Shown: positions 47,807 to 60,100 of the stretch, piece after piece
Numbering within the stretch: the first letter of the stretch is position 1
Layout of the letters: each line of letters begins with the position of its first letter
Assembly (NCBI RefSeq): GCF_001659605.2
Contig: NC_035163.2
Location: forward strand, 31,956,158-32,020,157
From: Manihot esculenta
Lineage: Eukaryota; Streptophyta; Magnoliopsida; Malpighiales; Euphorbiaceae
Direction: 5' to 3'
DNA length: 64,000 nucleotides
Translations under genes and position numbers: made by a program
The notes under the pieces: generated by a model
Seen by the model: only the letters and a program-made list of their open reading frames with translations
What the model was told of the DNA's origin: nothing
The model's database searches: none

Positions 47807-49297
47807 TTAGAAGTAGGAAGCATATGATCTATGTAAAATATATGGAGTTTTTAAGAAACTCCATGGATGAAGAAATTGAGAAATGGGGATTAGTAGCAGA
47901 AGCTTGAAGTAGCAGACGCTGCACCGTGAAGATATTGAATATTTGAGTAAGCGTAAAACCCTGATAAAACCCTTTGGGCTCTGGGACTCCCATAAACAAC
48001 AGCCATGGTGTCCATTGGGCTTTGTCCGAGAAGACTCAAATTCTATTTTATGCTATTATTGAAATAATATTTTTATTTTTATTTTTTTAATTTTATATTG
48101 TCTTCAGTTTCATGGAATTAAACTCTATATATATATATATATATATATATACTTAGAAAAAAAAATCATAGTTGTAATTCAAAAATAAATTATTTAAAAA
48201 TATTAAGTTCGTGCTCTTTATTTAAATTAATTAAATTTTGATTTATTTAAATTATTTAAAATATTTATAGATGTAGAAAATAATTAGTCCTTATAATATA
48301 TTTTCAGATGTTAGAAAGATTATTTGAGAACCTAACAAAACCTATGGGAATTTTTTTTCTCTCCCCTATTTGAAAAAAAAAGGGGGAAATCATATATAAT
48401 TTCTTCATTAAAAGGTCAGTTAACGTCAAGACATTAATTCTCACAGCAAAAACTGAGCTTAACCAGGATGGCTTTGGGTTCACCACCATGGGTGAAGGCC
48501 TGATCTGACTACGGCCTTAACCATCCACGTGACCTTCATAGATAACCATCCACATGCACATGCAACTAGGTATTTTACATTTGTGTAATATGTATACAAA
48601 GTATGTATACATGTCGTACAGAGGGACATACAAATATGAATGGTGGACAGAAAGTTGATGACAGAGTTTCAGATTTGTGGCATTTCATTGTATGAATTTA
48701 GTGATTGGTCTGCAGAGCAGTAGGCTTAGGCATAAATGGAAAACTTTCATTCTTTTGAAGAGAAGGGAGTCTACGCCTAAAAATTCCTATTTTAGGCAAC
48801 TTCTAATTCAGGCTACTGCTACAATGTCTTCCCTCCATCCTCTCCCTCCATACAGCTCAGTGAGTCATGAAGTTTTGTCCTTTCTCAAGCTGCAGTTGAG
48901 AGAGAGAGAGAGAGGATTCCAAAGAACAAGTACAAGTTGATCGTGTGTAGTAGAAAGGGGAAATTTTACTTTTTGACCTAGAAGTTGATCCACTCCAATG
49001 GACACATCACACATCACCAAGATACATGAACTGCAGGATCTGGATCATGTGTAGAGATCTAAAAGTAAGCTTGAGTATACATGTGAAATGGGCAGCATGC
49101 ATGCATGGTTACAAAAAATGGGTATCACTTTTGCCTAGTGCATTAAATGGCTGTTGCCTTTAATCTTTTGTCCCGACAACAACAAAAATATATAACCTAT
49201 ATTTTCACTTCTTCTTTCTCATTACTGTTGATTTGTTGTTTACTCAATTGCTGAACTGTGAGGAAGATTTCATATTGCAAGTGATCAACAAGTTATA
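47807..49297. other. Divergent intergenic region between FIP1-like and TPD1-like genes
   Basis: 1.5 kb separating two genes transcribed away from each other, so it holds both promoters. It includes a (TA)n tract at 48126-48151 and a short GA tract near 48900. An 87-codon ORF at 48677 (plus) looks like chance. No repeat element was recognised. Confidence 0.5.
48126..48151. repeat. (TA)n microsatellite
   Basis: Thirteen TA units in the FIP1/TPD1-like intergenic region. Confidence 0.95.
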
Positions 49298-49966
49298 ATG
49301 AGTTCTTGTCATGTTCGCTTCCTTTACTTGATGATGCTCATCATTGCATGTTGGAATCTTAGAATTCAATCGGGTACCACTGGATCTTTCTGTTTTTCAT
49401 ATTCTTTTCTCTCCCTTCTGTTCCTATATATCTAGCAGTTTCAAATTATTGTAGTTTAAATTATGCAGGTTCTTCAAGAAAGTTCTTACAGCCTTCTGAT
49501 AAAAATAATAACCCATCAACAATATTATCCAAGAATTTACAAAAGTCATACCCAAGTCAAAGAAAGCTTTTGATTCATGGTAAATGCTCAATCTTCAAGA
49601 TTTTATATATTTGTATTCCCTAGGTTTTTTCTCTTCTATTTTTATTTTTCAATGACAGATAGTTGCACAAACAGAGATATAAGCATCTCACAAAGTAGAG
49701 ATTTCACTTCTGGGATCCCTCAGTACATAGTTCAGATTGCCAACACCTGTGTTTCAGGTTGTGCTCCTTCAGATATTCATCTCCACTGTGGTTGGTTTGC
49801 TTCTGCAAGAATGGTAAACCCAACAACTTTCAAGAGGCTTTCCTATGATGATTGCTTGGTAAATGCAGGGAAACCTTTGAACAAAAGTCAGATTATCAGA
49901 TTCACCTACTCAAATTCCTTCATGTACACACTTGCATTCAAATCTGCCAAATTCTGCCAAGTCTAA
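49298..49966 (+). CDS. TPD1-like secreted cysteine-rich protein
   Basis: Three exons: 49298-49373, 49469-49579 and 49659-49966, with introns of 95 and 79 bases (GT-AG), giving 164 residues. The first exon encodes a hydrophobic signal peptide (FLYLMMLIIACW). The second encodes a basic linker (KLLIH just before the mature domain). The third has the conserved TPD1 core: SGIPQYIVQIANTCVSGC, IHLHCGWFASARMVNP and YDDCLVNAGKPL, with six cysteines. TPD1 is the ligand of the receptor kinase EMS1/EXS that specifies tapetal cells in anthers; TPD1-like proteins are its close relatives. The lower similarity of the N-terminal half suggests a TDL1-type member rather than TPD1 itself. The gene appears intact. 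Confidence 0.88.
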
Positions 49967-50879
49967 ACATCCTACATTCAGTGGTGGAAGGAGAAAGAAG
50001 AGAAACAATTCCACATATACAAAGGAATCTCCAAACCATGGTTATCGATCCCAAATCTCAAAGTCAAAGCAGATGCCGACGAAGAGGAAGAAACGATATT
50101 GTCTCGGCTTTTACAATGGTTGTATTGTAACTTCAAACCCAGGTTTTCAGTTTTCACTTTTCACTACCATGATCTTGATTCTTGTATCTGAACCTGTCAA
50201 TGATGTTATATCATCCAGAAACTTTCATTATTCTGGAATTATGAAAAAGAAAAGAAAATAATTTGACTCAAAAGCTACTGTTTCTGTAGCTGCATGGTGC
50301 ATGGAAGGTCTGAAAACGGATGATCTGTTCAGGCACTGCGTGTGCTTTCATTGCATTTTGTCTTTTCTTTGCTTTAACACATAATATCACCTTGTTTTAG
50401 ACCTGAAGCCGAGAGAGTGAGAAAGAGAGCTTCCCTTTTTACCTATAGTCATTGCCTGCTAAAGATGACTGTAGCAATACTGAAAGAGTAGTGTCAGAGG
50501 AGAAAGGAGTCAAAAGGAGAAAAGAAAAATGCAGAAAGTAGCAACAGAGGATCTCAAAACTGCAAAATATGGGAGAGATTTTTTTTTTTTCTCTTCCTCC
50601 CTCCATTAGAAGGAGGTTGCACGATAGCGTCAAGTCTCACAGCTCATAAAACAAATACAAAGACAGAGGGGAAACTCTCCATAGAGGAAAATTTGAAGTT
50701 GAAGTGATTTAGTTAGGAGACAGCTTTGCCTTCAAATGGAATGATCTGAAATTAGCCTCTACATGTGTCAACGAATTTGGAATGAATGAACAAAAGAGAA
50801 GGCGACCGTTTAGTTGGTAAGCTTGTACATAAAGTAGGTGGTCAAAAGATTACTTTTTGGATTTATGTGTATAATATAT
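49967..50879. other. 3' flank of the TPD1-like gene
   Basis: Probable 3' UTR then AT-rich intergenic sequence, about 0.9 kb. Plus-strand ORFs overlapping 49852-50261 are out of frame with the gene and look like chance. Confidence 0.5.
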
Positions 50880-51086
50880 ATAAGGTTTAGAGACCTTCTT
50901 GTGCAAGAGACGGCTCAAGCTAAATTTGCCGACTGGCTGGCTCGCATGGTTGCCTTTCCTAAGATTTCTCTGCAGGTTTTTGATTCTCCTCCTGCTGGTT
51001 TGCGCCCTACTTTTGATGCTGTAGGAGGAGCTTCACTTCGTCCTTGTTATTAGCTTCGTCTGAAGCTTTTCTTAGTAAGCATAAAA

Positions 51087-51118
<32 letters not shown>
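50880..51118 (+). mobile_element. 5'-truncated LINE remnant
   Basis: The plus strand from about 50890 reads ETAQAKFADWLARMV, then VFDSPPAGLRP, ending at a TAG at 51051-51053. This is like the end of the RNase H domain of plant LINE-1 proteins (ADxLA..FDSPP). About 35 bases later comes an A-rich TAA-repeat tail (51084-51118), as LINE 3' ends often have. I did not find a clear target duplication. Confidence 0.5.
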
Positions 51119-51321
51119 GGATGATAGCCATTAAACCCGGAGTCGTTTTTGTTCTCACTTAGCCTAAAGATTACATATGCTTTGATTAACAAATCATAAT
51201 TAGGATCCATTGGAAAATAAAAAGTCCCAGATAAACAAGAATACAATCCAGTGAAGCAGAAACTTGGAGGGGCTTGAAATACCAGAGGAGAGAACATAGA
51301 AAACAGAACAATTTTTTCTTT

Positions 51322-53898
51322 TTATCTTCCTCTGCGGTTCTCCATCTGTGAAAGCATTTTATTGTTGCTCATATCATCGGTATCCTCACCTGACGAACTC
51401 TCCTCCTCAATGGTAGGCATCTGTCTGTTCATTGCATACGTGTCATTTCCTTTGCTTTCTAAAGCCAGTTTAGCCCCATCAGGGTTATCCTGCATTTGGA
51501 GAGCAAATTCAAGATTCCACAGCACATCACCCATTGAAGGACGATGGATCCCCTGATCAGATAAACACTTCTCAGCTGTCTCTGCAAACTTCTTGAGGGA
51601 TTCTGATTGTATCTCAGCCTTTATATGTGGATCAATAATATCCTCAATGATTCCCTTCTTTTGCCTATTTAGAGCCCAATCTGCAAGACTAACTTGTTCT
51701 TTAGACAAGTTAGGATTAAGAGCTGGCCTTGCACATAATACTTCAAATAGGACTACCCCAAAAGAGTAGACATCAGATTTTTCTGTCAACTGTTGCCTTC
51801 TGAAGTACTCAGGATCCAAGTATCCAAAGCTCCCTTTTACCACTGTACTTACATGGCTTTGGTTGTTGAGATTAGGACCTGTTTTTGACAGACCAAAATC
51901 AGAAACTTTTGCCACCCACTTCTCATCCAAGAGAATGTTTGTTGTCTTCACATCCCTATGAATGATCGTGTACTTGGCACCAGTGTGAAGATAGTGAAGT
52001 CCTCTTGCAGCACCAATACAAATCTCCAATCTTTGCCTCCAGGACAAGGAAGAGGTAGGCTTGTTGCCCTTGTAGATGTGTTCCCTAAGAGTACCATTTG
52101 CCATATGATCATAAACCAGAGCCATCTCACCATCTTCTTCACAAAATCCAATTAAAGACACTAAATGCTTGTGTCTCAGCTTGGAGAGCATCTCAATCTC
52201 TGTCTGGAACTCATTAACTCCTTGTTCTGAAGACGGGTTTGATCTCTTAATAGCAACTTTTGTCCCTTGGTCAATAACGCCTTTATAAACCTTCCCAAAT
52301 CCTCCAACCCCAATAACATTAGACTCTTCAAAGTTCTTGGTAGCATGTTTGATCTCCGCCAATGAAAAATGGCGACACAGTCCCTGCGCAAGATTTGAAA
52401 GGTGGCTACTTGCATTGCTTTTGCCTGAGATAGTGGATTTGCTTCCTGATGTATGGGAATTTACATAGAGTGGCAACCAGGTAGTACGGCTCCCAGATTG
52501 ACTTCTAAGATCTTTCTTCTTTTTGAGGACAAAAATGAAGATAGAAACTACTGCTAATCCAGCAGCTCCACCAGCAACTCCACTAACTACCTTACTACGG
52601 CTGGATCCTGATGAAGAAAAATCCTTCTCTGCTTCAGCCTTGACCTGCATTGCAGATGGCACAGGATTGGGGCCTGCCAAATTACCACTTTGATCATTAA
52701 GCTTAAAAATCTCCAGTCCGTTCAAAATTGAGTCGTAATATTGAGGCTTCTCTTCAATATCGGGATGCAAAGCCACCCATAATTGATCATCACCACTCTG
52801 ATCACCCACATGTATGGAGTAATCCTTATAGAATGGAACTCCTTGAGACCCTGCCCAGCTGATAACATCTGCATCAGTTTGAGCTGTTTGATTGTTGATA
52901 TAAATATCAAATGCTCTCTGGTTGCTTCTGGTCAGATAAAACTCACAGAAATGGAACCTTAGAAGATATGTAAAATTGGAATCAACATAAAACACCCATG
53001 TGAGATTATAATTGGCATTTACCCTCGGATCTGGCCCCATCGTTCTTGCAGTACTATAAACATCCAACGGGGCAATAGACTTAGGGACATCTGCGGTAGG
53101 ATATTTGATGGTGATGTTAGATTTGCCCGTGACGCCAATGGCTGCACCAAACAGATATGGCGTATCATCGTACCAGGTTCTTGTAAGGCCAGAGTCATTT
53201 GATGCAGGAATGTACTGTCCGCCAACGTTTAGCCTGTACATTGTTTGCAAAGAAGAGTTGGTGAGATCAAGATTGTCTTGACTCAAACCAACCACGACTG
53301 CAGACTGGTAAATATCCGGCATGGGAATTACTTCAATTCCATTGACAAAACCGTATGAATCTTCATAATCTGAAGAGGGTGTGAATGTGAGATCAAGGTT
53401 GCCGGATTCAATTGGGGTCAGAGAGAATTCTTTAATGATATAGACCATTGTGAGAGCCTGAGCCGTAATAGAAGCGCTGAAATTCTTGAGAAGTTGGAGT
53501 TTATTTGCAGTAACAGCAAAATATGACGCATTGGCTTGAAGAGAGCTATAAGTTGATGGATAGAAATGGAGTCTGACCCAGAGGCGACTCTTTTTGGGAA
53601 CAGAGAACTTATATGTGAATGCAGATGTGAAAATTCTCGCTGTCATATAAGGGATTGTTGATGGCAATGAAGGGTCTTGAGTTTCAGCTGATGCCGTTAT
53701 TGTATTACCTGAAGAATTCACATATTTCGTATCAGGTTCCCATTTTCTGCCATCGGTATCGGTGCCTTCACCGGAAGCGCCACATGCGAGGATATAAGAC
53801 TTTGATTCTGAGGCAGAGTCTTTGCTTGAAACTGGGATTGAATTCAAGGTGATAAAGAAGAAAACGAGAAGAAAAAAGATGCGGCCATTGGAGTTCAT
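51322..53898 (-). CDS. ANXUR-like receptor kinase (CrRLK1L family)
   Basis: Single exon of 858 residues, as usual for CrRLK1L genes. Signal peptide about 1-25; tandem malectin-like ectodomain about 35-400 (KWEPDTKYVNS, FYPSTYSSLQANASYF, LNVGGQYIPAS, YYDSILNGLEIFKLN); transmembrane helix about 438-458; kinase about 525-800. The kinase keeps the glycine loop GVGGFGKVYKG (530-540), K551, HRD 647-649 (D649), DFG 667-669 and GSFGYLDPEY. The juxtamembrane phrase TSGSKSTISGKSN and the C-terminal ending SQMENRRGR are close, from memory, to Arabidopsis ANX1/ANX2. Those are pollen-tube plasma-membrane receptors for RALF peptides that keep the tube intact until it reaches the female gametophyte. It could also be another member of the same subgroup. 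All catalytic residues are present. Confidence 0.93.
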   Translation of the reverse strand: MNSNGRIFFLLVFFFITLNSIPVSSKDSASESKSYILACGASGEGTDTDGRKWEPDTKYVNSSGNTITASAETQDPSLPSTIPYMTARIFTSAFTYKFSVPKKSRLWVRLHFYPSTYSSLQANASYFAVTANKLQLLKNFSASITAQALTMVYIIKEFSLTPIESGNLDLTFTPSSDYEDSYGFVNGIEVIPMPDIYQSAVVVGLSQDNLDLTNSSLQTMYRLNVGGQYIPASNDSGLTRTWYDDTPYLFGAAIGVTGKSNITIKYPTADVPKSIAPLDVYSTARTMGPDPRVNANYNLTWVFYVDSNFTYLLRFHFCEFYLTRSNQRAFDIYINNQTAQTDADVISWAGSQGVPFYKDYSIHVGDQSGDDQLWVALHPDIEEKPQYYDSILNGLEIFKLNDQSGNLAGPNPVPSAMQVKAEAEKDFSSSGSSRSKVVSGVAGGAAGLAVVSIFIFVLKKKKDLRSQSGSRTTWLPLYVNSHTSGSKSTISGKSNASSHLSNLAQGLCRHFSLAEIKHATKNFEESNVIGVGGFGKVYKGVIDQGTKVAIKRSNPSSEQGVNEFQTEIEMLSKLRHKHLVSLIGFCEEDGEMALVYDHMANGTLREHIYKGNKPTSSLSWRQRLEICIGAARGLHYLHTGAKYTIIHRDVKTTNILLDEKWVAKVSDFGLSKTGPNLNNQSHVSTVVKGSFGYLDPEYFRRQQLTEKSDVYSFGVVLFEVLCARPALNPNLSKEQVSLADWALNRQKKGIIEDIIDPHIKAEIQSESLKKFAETAEKCLSDQGIHRPSMGDVLWNLEFALQMQDNPDGAKLALESKGNDTYAMNRQMPTIEEESSSGEDTDDMSNNKMLSQMENRRGR

Positions 53899-54833
53899 AT
53901 CTAAGATGACTCAAGGAGGAGGAAAAAAGGAAAACTAAGGAAAACAGAGAAATACCCAGAGAACGGAGAGAATTTACCTGCACTCAGAATCAAAAAGAAA
54001 AAAGTTGATATATTTATGGTGCCACAACACAATGAAGGGGAAAAACAGAAAACTGAGTGCAGGAGAACAAAGGAATACCCATGAAAAGGAGTCACAGTGT
54101 TCTCCTGCACCAGGAAACAAAGAGAAAAAATGAAAACTTTATGGTTCCATAATATTTTCTCTATAGATTAGAACTCCATTGCAATGGAATTATCAAGTTT
54201 TCCGAGAATCATTGGCTGGGAAAGAAACGAAGAGAATAGAGGATGGAGAAAAGATTTCTCCTTCCAAAATTTTCTCTGGGTTGTCCTCTGTGTTACGAGG
54301 CGTAACAGAGGTTAAGACAGGTGCGGTTGTTAGAGATAAACGGATATGTGAATAATTATTGTAATTAAAAACTAATATAGTAACGATTTACTTTTTAATA
54401 AAAAATAATATAAATAATGGGCTAAAATACCAGCTAAATATCTAAATTCCAATCAATTTATATTATTACTTAAATTTATCTTGAATATTATTATTATTAT
54501 TATTGATGTTCTCTATAAATTTAAGGTATATATTTTTTTTAATTTTTTTATTATTTCATACTTTTTTTATTTTTTAGTGACGAATAACTATCATTCTGTA
54601 CTTGTATATTTTGTTATTATCACGCGGAGTCATACACACAGATGTACTGTAGTTGAGCTGGATCTCCCTCCGATGGGTCCGAGTCCTGCTCTGTCCAGTT
54701 TATTTGCATGAAATTAGGGTCGCGCGCTAGTGGATGGACTGGTGTAATAGGTTTTGATGAGGCTATGGTTCGGCCTTTCTACATGGGCTTAGTTGTGGTC
54801 AGAGTATCTGAGACCCAATAGTTATCAAATGCC
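53899..54833. other. Upstream region of the ANXUR-like gene
   Basis: About 0.9 kb between the kinase gene and a chromovirus LTR. Pyrimidine- or purine-rich bases 53900-54150 suggest a 5' UTR. Bases 54590-54838 (GAGCTGGATCTC, GTGGATGGACTGGTG, then ATGCCCCTTTT at the insertion point) look like transposon-derived sequence, perhaps the edge of another Tat-type element, but this is weak. Confidence 0.4.
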
Positions 54834-54838
54834 CCTTT

Positions 54839-57014
54839 TGTAACGCCCCGGAAATCCGGACCGCTACCGGCGCTAGGATCCGGGTCGACTTAAGGCCGCC
54901 GGGACCCGTAGCAAGCCTGACATAAGACCTGTAAACCTGTATAATCCCATACATGATCAACAACATGCATAAAAATTTAAACTTTTCTTCATACATACTG
55001 TCATTCAACTAACTCAACCTGTGCATACTCTGAACATATACATAACATAGTCCCTCTGTGGGATCTCATCAAGCCTTAAAGGCAATACAACCTGTGTTGA
55101 GTTAGTTTACATAAACATCATAACATAAGATCATGTATATACAAAAGGGATTAACAATATATTATGGTCAAGCACAACTCTATCCTCGATAACCTCATTA
55201 CATAACATCCTGAATATTTTTATATTTCATCATAATACAATTGTCATGTCCACAAACTAACTATTACATACATATGACTTTTTCTTCTTGCCTTCTCTAT
55301 CTATCCCGTACCTGCAAACCTGGGGGTTAGGGGAGAGGGGTGAGCTAGATGCCCAGTGAGTAGAACTATAAAAGAATATTTAAAATATGCTATCATGAAA
55401 TGCGTCACTGCACAAACAAATCACACCACGGATGGACTGATTCAAAAATCCCTCAACTCCATGCCCGGCCCTATTATGGGCACCACAGGACTTCGTATTG
55501 ACCGGCCCTATTATGGGCACCACAGGACTTCGTACTCGGAGTTATTGCCCGGCCCTATTATGGGCACCATAGGACTTCGTATTTAGAAGGCTAATGAATC
55601 ATCCTAATGTCCATCCACTATCATCTATCACAACAATACAATGCGGCATAGTCGTGAATGCTAATGCAAACAACCTATAATATGATCATGATGCATGAAG
55701 CATGATAAAAGCATTTCATTTCTCAATTTAAAAGGTTAAGTTTAGTTCCACTCACCTCTGGCTGACTCTGACAAACTCTGTAGCAGCTGGCTCACTGCTA
55801 GGGTCCTTGGTTCCTCGGGTCCGAACCTACACAGGTGGACTCCAATGAGGGACCAAACATACATAAACATAACTCTAATACATTCCCCAAAAACCCCCTA
55901 AAACATCCTGAAAATATCACATAGAGATATGCATGAAGTGGCTGAACAGGGCACTTTCGGCGGCACCTTCGGCGGCCGAAAGTCCTGGACAGAGACGAAA
56001 CTCAGGTAGGTTCGGCGGCACCTTCGGCGGCCGAAAGTCCCAGACAGAGACGAAAGTCTCTTTTCGGGGGCAACTTCGGCAGCCGAAAGGCCTGCCTCCC
56101 CAGCCATGTTCGGCGGCCGAAAGTGCCTTCGGTTGCCGAACCTGGTCTCTGCCAAAGGGCAGAAACTTGGCTCCTTTGTGCATTTTCGCCTCCAAACTCA
56201 CCAATCATGCATATATCTCAACCAAATCATGCATACAAGTTCCTAGGGGCCTCAAAACATCAAATACCCCAACTACAACACTTCAAGCATACTCAAACAT
56301 GCCACATTGTCCAAAAATCACATAAAACCTAACATTTGCTTAAAAACTCATACAACCCTATACATGCCATTCTACCCCATAAAATCACTTAAAACTTACT
56401 TAAAACATGCATTGAGCTTAAGATCGGCTCTTACCTCTTGAAGATAGAGAGGAAGACGACCCAAACTTGGAGATCCACGAAAATGAGCTCCTGAGTTCCC
56501 AAAGCTCCAAAACTTGGTTTAAAAGCTCAAAACCTTCAATGCAAGCTTAAAACTCAAGAAAAATGGTGGGGATTTGGAGGAAGAACACTAGATTTGCAAA
56601 AGGGAAGGTCGGAAGCTTGCTGTGGCCGAAAATGGGAGAAAAGCTCACCCATTTCGGCTAAGTGCCCCTTTTATAGGTGGCTGGCCAGGCCACGTTCGGA
56701 GGCCGAATGTGCCTCCGCATCCATGCAATGTTCGGCGGCCGAACTTGACTTTCGGCGGCCGAACCTGGACTTCCCCAACTCATGCTTTCGGGGGCCTAAC
56801 GTGCCTCCAAAACGCATGCATGTTCGGCGGCCGAACTTGGGTTTTCCTCCAAGGACTTTTTATGCAAAAACTCATTTAATTTCATACTTTAAAACCATTA
56901 AAACACATTAAAACATTTTACAAAAACATGATTCTACCCTTCTAGAGGTCTCCGACATCCGAGATTCCACCGGACGGTAGGAATTCCGATACCGGAGTCT
57001 AGCCGGGTATTACA
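54839..57014 (-). repeat. 3' LTR of the second chromovirus
   Basis: 2176 bp. TATA box on the minus strand at 56668-56675. Clusters of TTCGGCGGCCGAA-type palindromes lie at 55955-56140 and 56690-56835. A tandem motif CCGGCCCTATTATGGGCACC..AGGACTTCGTA occurs three times (about 55464-55585), while the other LTR has it once. By eye, only five single-base differences separate it from the 1.6 kb of the other LTR that is visible. Confidence 0.95.
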
Positions 57015-57029
57015 TTCTCCCCCCCTTAA
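57015..57029 (-). other. Polypurine tract of the second chromovirus
   Basis: On the minus strand CTTAAGGGGGGAGAA-type purine run directly before the 3' LTR. Confidence 0.85.
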
Positions 57030-57123
57030 GAACATTCGTCCCCGAATGTTCCTCACTAGCACACATAGCATGGCAAAGAACATAACACACATACAAGGCA
57101 CATAAACACATAGGGATCTAACC

Positions 57124-60100
57124 TTAAAAGAGATGAGGATATTGCCGGAGCATAGACTCCCGTGTCTCCCAAGTGCATTCTTCTATATTGTGGTGGTTCC
57201 ACAGGACTTTCACCATCGGGATTTCCTTGTTCCTTAGCTTTCTGATCTGGGTGTCTAAGATCCGCACTGGTTGCTCAACATAGGTTAGATCCTCTTGGAT
57301 CTCCACATCAGGCTCACTAAGAACCTTGCTCGGATCTGACACAAACTTCCTCAACATTGAAACATGGAAAACCGGATGGATTCTCTCCATCGAAGCAGGT
57401 AAATCCAGCTTGTACGACACATTCCCAATCTTTTGCAAGATTTCAAAGGGTCCGATGTATCGTGGGGCTAGTTTACCTTTCTTCCCGAAGCGAACCACTC
57501 CCTTCATTGGAGACACCTTGAGCAATACCAGATCCCCCTCCTGAAACTCTAACTGTCTTCTGCGGACGTCTGCATAGCTCTTCTGTCTGCTTACAGCAGT
57601 CTTGATTCTTTCTCTGATTATGGGTACCACCCTGCTGGTGATCTCTACTAACTCAGGCCCTGCCAAGGCCTTTTCTCCAACTTCCTCCCAGCAAACAGGT
57701 GATCTGCACTTCCTTCCATACAAAGCTTCATATGGAGCCATCCCGATGCTAGCATGATGGCTGTTGTTGTAGGCAAACTCCACCAAAGGTAGATGTTGCC
57801 TCCAAGAACCGCCAAAGTCTAGCACACACATTTTGAGCATATCTTCGATAGTCTGGATGGTCCTTTCTGACTGTCCATCAGTCTGGGGGTGGAAGGCAGT
57901 ACTGAAATCCAACCTAGTACCCATGGCATTCTGCAGACTCCGCCAAAATCTGGAGGTGAACTGGGGCCCTCTATCTGACACTATCGAAACAGGAACCCCA
58001 TGCAGCCTGACGATCTCATCCACATATACCTGCGCCAACTTGTCCACAGAGTAGCCACTCCTGACAGGAATGAAGTGAGCAGATTTGGTGAGTCTGTCCA
58101 CAATCACCCATATGGAGTCCAATCTGTTGGACGTCGCCGGTAACCCCACTACGAAGTCCATAGCTATATTCTCCCATTTCCACTCTGGAATAGGTAGCGG
58201 GTTAAGCATTCCAGCCGGCTTCTGATGTTCCAGCTTCACCCTCTGACACACTTCGCAGGCTGACACGAACTGTGCCACTTCTCTCTTCATAGCTGGCCAC
58301 CAATAAACCTTCTTTAAATCTTGATACATCTTGGTGGCTCCGGGGTGAACGCTGTATCTTGCATTATGAGCCTCTCTCATAATGTCTCCTTTTAGCCCAA
58401 TGTCATCTGGTACACATAGTCTGCTCCCATAGCGGAGGATCCCCTTACTGTCGAATCTGTACTCGCTATCATTGCCTGACTGAACAGTCCTGGCAACCTT
58501 CACTAACTCCGGGTCCTCATGCTGTTTCTGAGCCACCTGCTCCAGAAACACGGGTGTCACTCTCATCTGGGCCACCAAGGCACCTGTACCAGACAACTCT
58601 ATCTGTAGACCTTCCTCAATAAGCTTGTAGAACTTCTTCACCACTGGTCTCCTCTCTGCCGTGATGTGGGATAGACTGCCTAGTGACTTCTGGCTTAGGG
58701 CGTCTGCCACGACATTCGCCTTACCCGGATGATACTGAATCTTGCAATCATAGTCACTCAGCAACTCTACCCACCTCCTCTGTCTCAAATTCAAATCTCT
58801 TTGACTCAGGATGTACTGTAGGCTCTTATGATCTGTAAAGATCTCACATTTTACCCCATAGAGGTAGTGCCTCCACATCTTGAGTGCAAAGATTACTGCT
58901 GCCATCTCAAGGTCATGTGTGGGGTAATTCAACTCATGCTTCTTCAGCTGCCTAGAAGCATAAGCGATCACCCTCTCATTCTGCATCAGTACACAACCCA
59001 GTCCCACACGGGACGCATCACAAAAGACTGTAAAGTCCTCATCACTAGATGGCAGAGCTAAAACTGGTGCTGAAGTCAACCTCTTCTTAAGCTCCTTGAA
59101 ACTCTCCTCGCACTGGTCGGTCCACAGAAATTTCTGATTCTTCCTGGTTAGTCTGGTCAGAGGAGCTGCTATCTTTGAGAAGTCCTGAACGAACCTCCTG
59201 TAGTAACCTGCCAAACCCAAGAAACTCCTGATCTCCGTCACTGAAGTGGGTCTAGGCCAGTTAGCCACAGTTTCTGTCTTCTTGGGATCTACCTCAATAC
59301 CATTCTCTGACACTACATGCCCCAAGAACGAAATGCTCCTCAGCCAGAACTCACATTTAGAGAACTTGGCATACAAGCCATGTTCCCTCAAAGTCTGCAA
59401 GACCAACCGCAGATGATGGGCATGCTCCTCTGCATTCCTGGAATACACCAAGATATCATCTATGAAGACAATGACAAAGTGATCCAGGTACTGGCTAAAC
59501 ACTCTGTTCATGAGATCCATGAATGCTGCAGGGGCATTAGTTAACCCGAACGGCATTACAAGGAATTCAAAATGCCCATATCTGGTCCTGAAAGCCGTCT
59601 TTGGCACATCTTCATCCCTTATCCTTAGCTGATGGTACCCCGATCTCAGATCTATTTTGGAGAAACAACCCGCTCCTGCTAGCTGGTCGAATAGATCATC
59701 GATCCTAGGCAATGGGTACCTATTCTTGGTAGTGACTTTGTTCAACTGCCTGTAGTCGATACAAAGTCTAAGGGATCCATCCTTCTTTCTTACAAACAAG
59801 ACCGGAGCACCCCAAGGTGAGGTACTCTGTCGGATGAAACCCTTTTCTACCAGCTCTTGCAATTGCTCTTTCAACTCATTTAACTCGGCTGGAGCCATCC
59901 TGTAGGGAGGGATAGAGATCGGTCTAGTTCCAGGCATCAACTCTATCTCGAACTCTATCTCCCTAGCAGGTGGTAAACCTGGAAGCTCATCAGGAAAGAC
60001 ATCCTGAAACTCTCTGACAACTGGCACCGAGGCCGGCTCCCTGACCTGACTGTCTAGCTCTCTCACATGAGCTAAGTACCCTTGACATCCCTTCCTAAGC

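Noticed and set aside
51084..51118. TAA repeat as an independent microsatellite
   Set aside because: It follows an RNase H-like coding end at a distance typical of a LINE tail, so it is better read as part of the LINE remnant.
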